DNA from: Prevotella sp. CAG:732
GTDB lineage: Bacteria; Bacteroidota; Bacteroidia; Bacteroidales; Bacteroidaceae
Direction: 5' to 3'
Assembly (NCBI GenBank): GCA_000436035.1
Contig: FR893264.1
Span: 24,031-47,932, forward strand
Length of the DNA stretch: 23,902 nt
The position numbers were made by a program, and so were the translations under genes. This document shows positions 1 to 7,056 of this stretch, one piece after another. The first letter of the stretch is position 1; each line of letters opens with the position of its first letter. Below the pieces are notes generated by a model that was given only the letters and a program-made list of their open reading frames with translations, was not told the origin of the DNA and did not search any database.

Positions 1-67
1 CATCAGCAGGAACTTTGAGTTCGCCTAAGAGGTCGGACTCTACTCTAAATTTTTTCTCGTCATTCAT
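1..67 (-). CDS. aspA: Aspartate ammonia-lyase-like protein, N-terminal fragment
   Basis: Only the first 22 codons lie in the window; the gene runs off the left edge. Reading the minus strand from the ATG at 65-67 gives MNDEKKFRVESDLLGELKV followed by PAD. The run R-x-E-x-DLLG-x-x-x-VPAD is typical of the N-terminus of the aspartase/fumarase superfamily, and the DLLG form is closer to aspartate ammonia-lyase (aspartate to fumarate plus ammonia, cytosolic) than to class II fumarase, which usually has D-x-MG. A promoter-like element lies about 75 bases upstream. No purine-rich ribosome site is evident, which is normal in Bacteroidota. A class II fumarase remains possible because the catalytic parts are outside the window. 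Confidence 0.6.
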   Translation of the reverse strand, partial: MNDEKKFRVESDLLGELKVPAD

Positions 68-141
68 AATTCATCAGGTTGATAGTTCATAAATATGGTG
101 AGTCACCTCATAATGAATGCCATCATGGATGGCTCACGCTG

Positions 142-176
142 CAAAGATACAAAATATAATGATTAGTCGAGTCAAA
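142..176 (-). promoter_or_regulatory. Promoter for the aspA-like gene
   Basis: On the minus strand TATCTTTG (142-149) matches the Bacteroidota -7 box TAnnTTTG, and TTTG (173-176) lies 23 bases upstream, slightly longer than the usual 19-21. The predicted start site near 135 leaves a leader of about 70 bases before the ATG at 67. Confidence 0.5.
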
Positions 177-209
177 AAATCATCATAATTTTTATAAGAT
201 ATCGATTTC

Positions 210-836
210 TTAGAAAGCCGTGGCAAACAGCCAGATGTTCAGCACCGTAACGATTGCCGACAAGAAATAGAGCCACCACTTGGTGAAACGATGGTTGACA
301 TAATCACCCATCACTCGACTATTTGACGTGAGCCAAACTTGAAGGAACATCGTAAAAGGCAATTGGATGCTCAATACCATCTGCGAATAAAGCAAACCCT
401 TGAAAGGATTGCCCACGAAGAAGATGACGAGCAAGGCTAGACCCAAGGAGAGACAGATTCCCACAATGGAATGGGCATCCTTGGCATAATACTGCTCGCC
501 AAACATTCCTGAGAAGATACAACCTGCCGCCATACCACTGGTGATCGTACTCGAAATGCCCGCCAAGAACAAGGCGATGGCAAAGATGTTGGCGGCATTG
601 TTGCCCAAGTGAGCCACATTATGTTGCAAGGCGATGAGCATGATGGTGGAGAGCGTAACCACCCAGAGCAGCACATAGCCGTATGATGAACCAGCGGCAA
701 AGTTGCTCGCCCAGTTGCCTGGGTCGATGAATCCCACGGTAACGAGCAGTCCAGGTCCGATATTCTTGATGATGTCGATAGCCCCGAATGTCTTCGGTTT
801 TCCCTCATTGCGCAGTATTTCTATCAGATTTTTCAT
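210..836 (-). CDS. Nramp-family divalent metal transporter with a large in-frame internal deletion
   Basis: This 208-residue protein is half the usual Nramp length (about 400-450). Residues 26-50 are a clear TM1 with the metal-binding DPGN motif (38-41), and residues 52-78 are TM2. The sequence then jumps at L77-G78 to a segment that matches TM8 of the family (residues 84-112, with the AGISSTITSGMAAG pattern), followed by TM9 (about 122-141), TM10 (145-171, ending in the S-x-VMGDYVN signature) and TM11 (about 186-207). TM3-TM7 are absent, including TM6, which carries the second half of the metal site. The frame stays open across the junction (bases about 600-608). Family members move Mn2+ or Fe2+ with protons across the inner membrane. 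This form should lack a complete transport path, so it is probably a decayed or repurposed gene. It has its own promoter. Confidence 0.85.
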   Translation of the reverse strand: MKNLIEILRNEGKPKTFGAIDIIKNIGPGLLVTVGFIDPGNWASNFAAGSSYGYVLLWVVTLSTIMLIALQHNVAHLGNNAANIFAIALFLAGISSTITSGMAAGCIFSGMFGEQYYAKDAHSIVGICLSLGLALLVIFFVGNPFKGLLYSQMVLSIQLPFTMFLQVWLTSNSRVMGDYVNHRFTKWWLYFLSAIVTVLNIWLFATAF

Positions 837-872
837 ATTTCACCTTTTTAATGGGGTTATTGTCATTGACCA

Positions 873-894
873 GGATTCTCCAAAGTAGGAATCC
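873..894. promoter_or_regulatory. Inverted repeat at the Nramp transcription start
   Basis: GGATTC (873-878) and GAATCC (889-894) are perfect 6-bp arms around a 10-base spacer. The site overlaps the start point predicted from the -7 box at 899-906, where a metal-responsive repressor or an early leader hairpin could act. The arms are short, so this is tentative. Confidence 0.3.
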
Positions 895-898
895 GTTG

Positions 899-928
899 CA
901 AAAATAGCCTTTTTTATTGATATGACAA
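899..928 (-). promoter_or_regulatory. Promoter for the Nramp gene
   Basis: On the minus strand TATTTTTG (899-906) is a full match to TAnnTTTG, and TTG (926-928) sits 19 bases upstream. The predicted start is near 892, giving a leader of about 55 bases. The rest of the gap up to 1074 is AT-rich and shows no gene. Confidence 0.6.
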
Positions 929-1074
929 TCCTCAAACTCCAATAAAAGCAAGAAATAGTAGGCAAAATACCTATTTATGAGGAAGAATTGGCAAATAATC
1001 AGAAGATTTTCTGCAAAATATTTGGCATTATCTAGAAATGCACTTCCTAAAATGTTTATATATGAGAACTAACT

Positions 1075-1443
1075 TTAGTTCACCTTCTTCTCCCTATCTT
1101 TCAATATAGCCGCCATATTGTCGGCAGCCCAATCTACGAGATTATCCACGATAGGTATCAGGGATTGGGCACGAGGGGTGAGGGAGTACTCCACTCTAGG
1201 TGGTACTTCGGCATACACTTGGCGCAGGATTAAGCCATCCTCCTCCAAGGTACGCAGGGTACTGGTGAGCATCTTCTGCGAGATGTCGGGAATCATCTTG
1301 CGCAGGGCATTGAAGCGAAGAGGCTCAGCCTGATGCTTCTCCAACATGAAGATGACGAGCATCGACCACTTGTCGCAAATGCGAGCCAACACATTACGTA
1401 TCGGACACTCTGGAAATATCGGTTCTTTAATTGCTTTTGCCAT
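1075..1443 (-). CDS. HxlR-family transcriptional regulator with an N-terminal cysteine
   Basis: The protein is a single winged-helix domain of 122 residues when started at the ATG at 1441-1443 (MAKAIKEP). An in-frame ATG 45 bases upstream (1486-1488) would leave almost no leader behind the promoter at 1499-1530, so the shorter start is preferred. HxlR hallmarks are visible: CPIRNVL near residue 13, the KWS-MLVIFML helix, LRFNALRKMIPDISQKMLT as the recognition region, and the wing with R-VEYSLT. Cys13 sits where redox-sensing members such as HypR and YodB carry their reactive cysteine, so response to quinones, disulfide stress or electrophiles is a fair inference but not shown. It is divergent from the cupin gene, and both promoters carry the same half-site, suggesting that it controls itself and the cupin gene. 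Confidence 0.88.
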   Translation of the reverse strand: MAKAIKEPIFPECPIRNVLARICDKWSMLVIFMLEKHQAEPLRFNALRKMIPDISQKMLTSTLRTLEEDGLILRQVYAEVPPRVEYSLTPRAQSLIPIVDNLVDWAADNMAAILKDREKKVN

Positions 1444-1498
1444 AATTATGACTTTCAATACAAATACTTTTAATTCTCTCATTATCAATATTAGGCTA

Positions 1499-1530
1499 CA
1501 AAAGTAACTAACTTTCCGTTTATCTCCAAA
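1499..1530 (-). promoter_or_regulatory. Promoter of the HxlR regulator gene
   Basis: On the minus strand TACTTTTG (1499-1506) and TTTG (1527-1530) are 20 bases apart, a near-ideal Bacteroidota promoter. The spacer contains AACTA and ACTTT, so AAAGT-AACTA-ACTTT (1501-1515) forms a small dyad overlapping the -7 box. This is a plausible autoregulatory operator. Confidence 0.65.
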
Positions 1531-1585
1531 TATCCATCGTTAATGTAGGTTAAACTTCATTTTTTCATCTCGCTCTATATCAGCA

Positions 1586-1607
1586 ATAGTTACCTCCAAG
1601 TAACTAT
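1586..1607. promoter_or_regulatory. Palindromic operator candidate for the HxlR regulator
   Basis: ATAGTTAC (1586-1593), a 6-base spacer, then GTAACTAT (1600-1607): perfect 8-bp arms. The right arm shares the 9-mer AAGTAACTA with the HxlR gene's own promoter (1502-1510). Dyads of this size suit dimeric HxlR proteins. It sits about 20 bases upstream of the cupin gene's -33 element. Confidence 0.5.
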
Positions 1608-1626
1608 CTTACCTTTTGGTGCCTTC

Positions 1627-1657
1627 TTGTGGGAAAGAAATATTTGTTGTACTTTTG
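1627..1657 (+). promoter_or_regulatory. Promoter of the cupin gene
   Basis: TTG (1627-1629) and TACTTTTG (1650-1657) are separated by 20 bases. The predicted start near 1664 gives a leader of about 40 bases before the ATG at 1706. Confidence 0.65.
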
Positions 1658-1705
1658 CAACCGAAAATAAGAATAAGTATAACAAACATAAAACATTAGA
1701 ACAAG

Positions 1706-2155
1706 ATGAAAGAATCAAAGATGATCACTAAGGCAGCTAACGTTACTGCTGTTGATTTCGGTAAGTTGAATGAAATCAAGGACTACACCCTCCAGTTGGG
1801 TTCTGAGGTTACCATCCCTGGCAAGGTATTCGGCGGTCAGGCAGTGAATGCCACTGGCGGTGAGTTCTCATTCCAGAGTTTTGCTCCTGGCACGGAAACT
1901 GGCTTCCTCCACACCCACAAGAACCATGAAGAACTTTACTTCTTCCTCGGTGGCAAGGGCGAGTTCCAGATAGATGGCGAGGTATTCCCTGTAGGCGAGG
2001 GAAGCGTTGTAAGAGTAGCTCCAGCAGGTCGCCGCTCTGTTCGCAACAATGGCACAGAACCTCTCTTGATGCTCTGCGTACAGTATCGTGGTGACACCTT
2101 CACTGCAGAAGATGCAGCAGATGGCGTGATCTTGAACGAGAAAGTAAAATGGTAA
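1706..2155 (+). CDS. Small single-domain cupin protein
   Basis: This 149-residue cytosolic protein has one cupin (double-stranded beta-helix) barrel. Metal motif 1 is clear: G-F-L-H-T-H-K-N-H-E-E at residues 66-76, with H69, H71 and E75 as likely ligands. In motif 2 (P-A-G-R-R-S-V-R-N, 106-114) the usual histidine ligand is replaced by serine, so the metal site may have three protein ligands or be altered. No catalytic function can be assigned; small cupins include isomerases, dioxygenases and sugar-binding proteins. A second in-frame ATG at 1721 (MITKAANV) is an equally good start. The divergent HxlR gene and shared half-sites suggest stress- or aldehyde/quinone-linked induction. It is monocistronic, ending at a strong hairpin. 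Confidence 0.85.
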   Translation: MKESKMITKAANVTAVDFGKLNEIKDYTLQLGSEVTIPGKVFGGQAVNATGGEFSFQSFAPGTETGFLHTHKNHEELYFFLGGKGEFQIDGEVFPVGEGSVVRVAPAGRRSVRNNGTEPLLMLCVQYRGDTFTAEDAADGVILNEKVKW

Positions 2156-2181
2156 GGAGATTTCCATCAGATAACAACTGA

Positions 2182-2219
2182 AAAGGGAGTGCAGCACAGA
2201 TGAATGCCACACTCCCTTT
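2182..2219. terminator. Hairpin terminator after the cupin gene
   Basis: AAAGGGAGTG (2182-2191) pairs with CACTCCCTTT (2210-2219), a perfect 10-bp stem with an 18-base loop, followed by the T-rich ATTGTTATTAT. It lies between convergent genes and, with A's on one side and T's on the other, could stop transcription from both directions. Confidence 0.75.
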
Positions 2220-2280
2220 ATTGTTATTATCCCAAATATACCTTATTGTCATCACCTCAAATACAAGTAGTCAACATTCC

Positions 2281-4251
2281 TTATCTGGCATTGACAAAGC
2301 GATAGCTTATCCTTGCTTTTGGTGCATTCTCTTTCAGCGAGAGTTTGATGCGATAGACATTGTCGTGCCACTGGGTCTTCATGATGCCATCCTCCATCTT
2401 CACCTTCTCAACGCTTGCTGATAGTTGCTGGGCATCATACTCCAAGCCTACAGAACTATCTTGCAAGAGGATGCGACCCAACTGACTAGTTGCATCCTTC
2501 ATCAGCAACTGAGGTTTTCCGTAGGTTATCAGAACGATTTGATTGTCGCTTGCTTGATGACCTCGGCTACCTTTTTTGGGGCTAAGGTCTGCCAACTTTA
2601 TGGAGTCCAGTTGATACTCCTCTGTCACCTCCACCTCATTCTTCACCCTATCTAGCGTGATGGTGCGCTTCCAAGTGTTCACGCATGCCTGTTCGGGATA
2701 TGCCTTTGCTAAGTTCAAGCAGAAAGAAGACTGCTGTTCCGTGGCAACATGGCTCACTTGCTCTGCACGATATTGCCTGCCATCCTTCTGCTCGCAGTTG
2801 TTGATCATCGGCACATTGTGATAAGCCGAACGGCAGTTCATCAACTCGAAACGGCGGTTGCTAAACGATTGCGAGGTATAGGTGTCTCTGCCCAAGTCGA
2901 TGACGACAGGCTTCTGCTGGTGATAGACGATGAAGTTGCCGATGTCATTATGATTATGGCTCTCGGCATTGTTGCCACCCTTGGCAGCTAGGAACCAATC
3001 TTGATTACTTGCCACCATGATCTGCGAGTTCTCCAGATAGGCATCCCTCGTATGAGGCTGCACTGGCTTCGTAGCTTGATACTTGCCCAACATAGAGAGG
3101 AGCATGAGTTCTCGTCCCAACTTAGGATAGTTGCCTGAACGCAGGAAGAGCGTGGAAGGCTTTTTGAGGTAGTCGAACGTCTTGCCCACGTAGGCAGCCA
3201 ACTGCTTCATCGGCTCATTACCCAAATACTCGCCGTAAGGGAAGAGGATGTTGATATTAGGAACGTTATGCGCCTGAGCATCCGAGAAATTGACAAAGTT
3301 GAGGCTGTCGATATACATGGTGGTGATAAACTTGCCCATCGCCTCCACCTTCTTGCGCTGCGCTGCATCGAGAGATAGACGAGCCTCCTCAGGGGCGAAC
3401 TGCATAAAGAAGAGCGACTCGAAGAAGCTGGCTCCGGCGCAGTCCCAATAGCCCACGCCTTCCTCGCAACCACCATCATCAGGATAGCCTTTGAGAAAGG
3501 TTCGCAAACATTGTTTCACTCCCTCAAAGGCGGCCTTGCATTCATCATCTAGGCCATTTTCTCCCTTCTTATGGGCTTGCCCACAGATGAGCACGGTCTG
3601 CAACCAGTTGGCAGTAATCCAAGTATTCCAGTTGTTGGCATTGTGCTTCCATCCTTGTTTCTCATACAAGGTAGGATGTAGGAAACGGCGTTCTATCTCC
3701 TTGCGCACACTATCGCAAAGACCTTTTTCTTTATTGTCTATCTGCTTGTCGAGCATATAGAGTGTCCAGGCAAGCATATCGGAAGTCTCGGCATTGAAAA
3801 GATCTACGGGTTGGATGCCTCGTTCGGGCTTTGCCTTCGGATAATGAGCAGGGATGCCCCACCATGGTTCTTTCTCCATGAAATAATGCAATCCACGGCA
3901 GATGGAAGGCAGGAAGCGTCCCTTGCCCTGCATAATCTCAGCCATCACCAAGCAGACGAACTGCTTGCGGATGTCAAAGCTCATCTCCTCGTAATGCGTG
4001 CGATTGCCAGTGGTACGGAACTCTGCGAACACCTTATTAGGAATAGCCTCCCAAGGCATATTCACACAACTATCACCCAAACGGATATAGTCCTTGCGCA
4101 TCGCCTCCGGCACCTGTTTGCGCCAATATTTATCGCCCGCCTTCGGGAAGGGAGCGAAACAAGCCTGAACGGTTGTCGTCTTCCGCCTAGCCCACACTGG
4201 AAGTATTGAAAGTAGCAGGCACAGCATCATCAAAATTCTTGTCCTTTTCAT
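2281..4251 (-). CDS. Heparinase II/III-family polysaccharide lyase, secreted
   Basis: This 656-residue protein has a signal peptide (residues 1-21, ending PVWA-R). Residues 30-370 look like the alpha/alpha toroid of heparinase II/III-type lyases: W-N-T-W-I-T-A-N-W-L near 208-217 and G-G-C-E-E-G-V-G-Y-W near 260-269, where the conserved tyrosine lies. Residues 400-650 are the beta-sandwich, with the SHNHNDIGNF motif (H432, H434, D436, metal and substrate site), IDLGRDTYT (451-459) and R-S-A-Y-H-N-V-P (474-481). Such enzymes cleave uronic-acid-containing glycans by beta-elimination in the periplasm. The exact PL family and substrate cannot be told from motifs. It is the distal gene of the locus, 161 bases after GH115, and has its own -7-like box, so it may be partly independent of the operon. 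Confidence 0.85.
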   Translation of the reverse strand: MKRTRILMMLCLLLSILPVWARRKTTTVQACFAPFPKAGDKYWRKQVPEAMRKDYIRLGDSCVNMPWEAIPNKVFAEFRTTGNRTHYEEMSFDIRKQFVCLVMAEIMQGKGRFLPSICRGLHYFMEKEPWWGIPAHYPKAKPERGIQPVDLFNAETSDMLAWTLYMLDKQIDNKEKGLCDSVRKEIERRFLHPTLYEKQGWKHNANNWNTWITANWLQTVLICGQAHKKGENGLDDECKAAFEGVKQCLRTFLKGYPDDGGCEEGVGYWDCAGASFFESLFFMQFAPEEARLSLDAAQRKKVEAMGKFITTMYIDSLNFVNFSDAQAHNVPNINILFPYGEYLGNEPMKQLAAYVGKTFDYLKKPSTLFLRSGNYPKLGRELMLLSMLGKYQATKPVQPHTRDAYLENSQIMVASNQDWFLAAKGGNNAESHNHNDIGNFIVYHQQKPVVIDLGRDTYTSQSFSNRRFELMNCRSAYHNVPMINNCEQKDGRQYRAEQVSHVATEQQSSFCLNLAKAYPEQACVNTWKRTITLDRVKNEVEVTEEYQLDSIKLADLSPKKGSRGHQASDNQIVLITYGKPQLLMKDATSQLGRILLQDSSVGLEYDAQQLSASVEKVKMEDGIMKTQWHDNVYRIKLSLKENAPKARISYRFVNAR

Positions 4252-4283
4252 TGTTTTCTTTATTGTCTCGTCATTTTTGCCTG

Positions 4284-4291
4284 CAAATTTA
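4284..4291 (-). promoter_or_regulatory. -7 box of a possible promoter for the lyase gene
   Basis: On the minus strand TAAATTTG matches TAnnTTTG. No clear TTG lies 19-23 bases upstream, which is common where an activator is needed. Confidence 0.4.
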
Positions 4292-4326
4292 CATAATAAT
4301 CTTTTAAACTAAGGGAAATATACGTC

Positions 4327-4344
4327 AATATTTAGGCAAATATT
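4327..4344. promoter_or_regulatory. Inverted repeat and possible locus operator upstream of the lyase gene
   Basis: AATATTT (4327-4333), AGGC, then AAATATT (4338-4344): perfect 7-bp arms, about 36 bases upstream of the -7 box. The left half with its spacer, AATATTTAGGC, recurs exactly at 11218-11228 upstream of the GH128-like gene. Confidence 0.35.
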
Positions 4345-4412
4345 CAACAAAGACTAATGAAATGAACCTTTAGATGCTAGATTTTCTCTATCTTTCGCCA
4401 AAACTTCCAGAA

Positions 4413-7019
4413 TCATTTCACCTGTGGTCCCAAATATGACTTTTTGACTCCGCCCCAATCTACGATGACCTTCTGAATCATCATGCCGGCATCACCGCAG
4501 ATGAAAGACAGTAGATGAGATGGCTTTGCTGGGTCAATAGTGAACTTCATTTTGGTAACGGCACCATTGCGGAGCACTTGGTTCTTCCATGTCAAGCCAT
4601 ACTCCTTGAACTGATTGTTGAATACCTGAGGCATACATCCATCTACGGAAACACCAATCTTGGTGGCCTTTCCCTTATAGATTGGGAAGAAAGGAACCGT
4701 ATAGAGTGTAATCTCCACCTGATCGCTAGCAATGGTAGGCAAGCGATACTCTATTCTATCGCCATGGATGTTGGTAGCATCGCCACCCTTGTCTGTTGGA
4801 CGGCCGAGCTGAACGACCTCCCAATCATAACCCAAGCCTTTCACTAAGTTGATTTGATTACCACCCTTTTCCACCTTATTTATATATTGGCTCAAATCTA
4901 CCACATCATATCGGTCGGAATCAGCTGCTTTATTCACAATCAAATCCACAGGAGTCTCATCTTCATCTTCCGTGATGTTCACCTTTGGCATCTTATGAGA
5001 CAAAGAGCACCAAGCTGGAGCCATGTTCATCATGCCATTCCACTTTCCACTGAGAAGCGTGTTGAATTCCTTGTTCAATGTGGCGATACTATCGTATGCC
5101 TCACGAGACTGGCGAGCCGCCCAGTTGGCCTCTGCTGTCTTTCCCTCGGCAAACAATTCGTGATTGAGTTGCGCCATCAGGAACTTACGGTTCATTTGGT
5201 AAGAAGCCATCACTGGATGTCCCAACAACTCGAAGAAGGCTTCACGCTGTGCCTTAGGAAGTTCACTCATCAAGGACTTCACGTTATTGGATAGATTCTC
5301 ATAATCACGGAGTCGGCTCTGAGCCTCACCATAGTTTTGGAAAGAATACTCCGTATCTTTCAATCCTGTATATTCTTTCTTGTCCCATTCACGCTCCCAA
5401 CCCATAAACTCAGGCTTTCTGCTCCATGCCAAGCGATAGTAGGAATCGAGGATATTCTGGAAGCGGTTGGTATAAGCCTCACCGAATACAGACCCCAAGA
5501 ACTGGCTCTGATGATGGTTGATGGTGTTGATATCATAACCATCCACATTCCAAGCCAAGTCGAAGAAGGTCTTGATGCCCAGTTCCATCGGCTTAATGTC
5601 GCCCACATTGAGCAACCAATATCGGTCGGCACCCGTATGATAGGCTTTCATCAACTCCTCGTACATCAGTACAGGCGGTGTGGTATTGAGCCAAAGGTAA
5701 TCGTGGGGTGCTCCTAAATAAGATAGGTGATAATACACACCAGCCCCTCCCTCACGCTTCTGTTCCTGAGGATTGCTCACACGCTTCATGTAGCCATAGT
5801 TGTCATCCACCCATACCAAGGTGATGTCATCTGGCACTTGCAAGCCATTCTCATAGACATCCATCGCCTCCTTGTAAGGGATGTAGATTTGAGGAATGTC
5901 CTTGATATTCTTCTTGATGTGATGGGTAAGAAGCGTGCGCTGGTCGGCGATGACCTGCCCTATCAACTTGGTTTGCTGGTCGATTGGCAACTTTCCTCTC
6001 AACCCTGCATCGTGCAAGCCTCGCATACCCATCGTATAGATATTGTCGAAGCGTGAAGCCTCAGCGAGTCGATTGTTCCATTTCTTTTGGATGCCCTGAG
6101 CATTGGTGGCATAGTTCCAGTCACCATCTCTCTTCACGTTCCACTCCCACTTAGAGGCAGTATTGATCAGCAAAGGTTCGCAATGAGAGGTGGTAATCAT
6201 GATGCCGAAAGAATCTGCCACCAACTTACTCTCTGGATGAGAATAAAAAGCACCCGTACATTCGTGCATAGCTGGTCCCAACATATTGCCTTTGAGACGA
6301 AGAATCAACTCACACACCTTGGCGTAGGTCTTAGGACCGATGTCGCCCAAGTCCTTCTCATAGTTCTTGGAAGACCAAGGTTTCAGTCCCCAATCCTCAT
6401 CGTTGATAAAGAAGCCACGATACTTGACAGAAGGTCTCTGGGAAACCTCCTTGCCAGAAATCCAGACTTCCTTCTGCTGCTTCACAGGGATGTCAGTCCA
6501 CCAATAGAAAGGTGACACTCCCATCTTCTCAGAGATATTCAGAATACCGTATGCCGTACCTCGCTTGTCGCTACCCGCTACCACGAGAGCCTCATCGATA
6601 CCTTTGGCAGGATTCTTGACCACTTGTACCAGATATTGCTCCCATCCATTGGCGATGGCTTTGGCGTTCAGCTTACCTTGTTTCACCAACTTGTCGATGA
6701 AAGGCGAATTGCCCAATGTACCAAAAACGATCATACGTTTCCCACTGACCTTCTTCGAGAAACTCAAAGAAGGTTTCTTTTTTGTCACTCTCTCCACGTC
6801 ATCAACAAACATGGCTGCAGCTTTCTTGACTACCGTTGCTTCTGTAGGAGAAACAAACAAAGGTGACGTTTCCGTCTCAGTCACAATAGGGAAAGCACCG
6901 ACCACAGCCTTGTTTTCCACCAAGACCCCTCCATGAGTTGCATTGACAGGCAACCTTTCCGCCTTTGCTCCCATCAACATCAGAAATGATGCCAATAGCA
7001 AAAATAAGTTCTTCTTCAT
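4413..7019 (-). CDS. GH115 alpha-glucuronidase, secreted
   Basis: This 868-residue protein matches the usual length of family GH115 (about 800-950). The signal peptide spans residues 1-20 (MGAKA-E). Residues 25-185 are the N-terminal domain. The TIM-barrel core begins at YRGFFINDEDW (200-210) and continues with W-V-D-D-N-Y-G-Y (403-410), G-G-A-G-V-Y-Y-H-L-S-Y-L-G (424-436) and A-P-H-D-Y-L-W-L (437-444), all conserved in GH115. A helical region follows (about 500-660), then a C-terminal beta domain (about 690-868). Characterized members remove (4-O-methyl)glucuronic acid from internal or terminal positions of xylan; others act on glucuronic acid of arabinogalactan side chains. It is probably periplasmic. 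The gene lies 37 bases downstream of the GH128-like gene on the same strand and is probably cotranscribed with it. Confidence 0.93.
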   Translation of the reverse strand: MKKNLFLLLASFLMLMGAKAERLPVNATHGGVLVENKAVVGAFPIVTETETSPLFVSPTEATVVKKAAAMFVDDVERVTKKKPSLSFSKKVSGKRMIVFGTLGNSPFIDKLVKQGKLNAKAIANGWEQYLVQVVKNPAKGIDEALVVAGSDKRGTAYGILNISEKMGVSPFYWWTDIPVKQQKEVWISGKEVSQRPSVKYRGFFINDEDWGLKPWSSKNYEKDLGDIGPKTYAKVCELILRLKGNMLGPAMHECTGAFYSHPESKLVADSFGIMITTSHCEPLLINTASKWEWNVKRDGDWNYATNAQGIQKKWNNRLAEASRFDNIYTMGMRGLHDAGLRGKLPIDQQTKLIGQVIADQRTLLTHHIKKNIKDIPQIYIPYKEAMDVYENGLQVPDDITLVWVDDNYGYMKRVSNPQEQKREGGAGVYYHLSYLGAPHDYLWLNTTPPVLMYEELMKAYHTGADRYWLLNVGDIKPMELGIKTFFDLAWNVDGYDINTINHHQSQFLGSVFGEAYTNRFQNILDSYYRLAWSRKPEFMGWEREWDKKEYTGLKDTEYSFQNYGEAQSRLRDYENLSNNVKSLMSELPKAQREAFFELLGHPVMASYQMNRKFLMAQLNHELFAEGKTAEANWAARQSREAYDSIATLNKEFNTLLSGKWNGMMNMAPAWCSLSHKMPKVNITEDEDETPVDLIVNKAADSDRYDVVDLSQYINKVEKGGNQINLVKGLGYDWEVVQLGRPTDKGGDATNIHGDRIEYRLPTIASDQVEITLYTVPFFPIYKGKATKIGVSVDGCMPQVFNNQFKEYGLTWKNQVLRNGAVTKMKFTIDPAKPSHLLSFICGDAGMMIQKVIVDWGGVKKSYLGPQVK

Positions 7020-7056
7020 TGTTTAGTCCTTTAGAAATTCTATCAGTAACTATTTT

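Noticed and set aside
907..1074. AT-rich gap searched for a small gene or RNA
   Set aside because: No open frame with a start and promoter, and no stable hairpin, was seen; only the dyad-like GCAAAATATTTGGC near 1013, which is not symmetric enough.
1444..1488. Extended HxlR start 45 bases upstream
   Set aside because: It would begin only a few bases after the predicted transcript start, and the extra residues are not part of the conserved domain.
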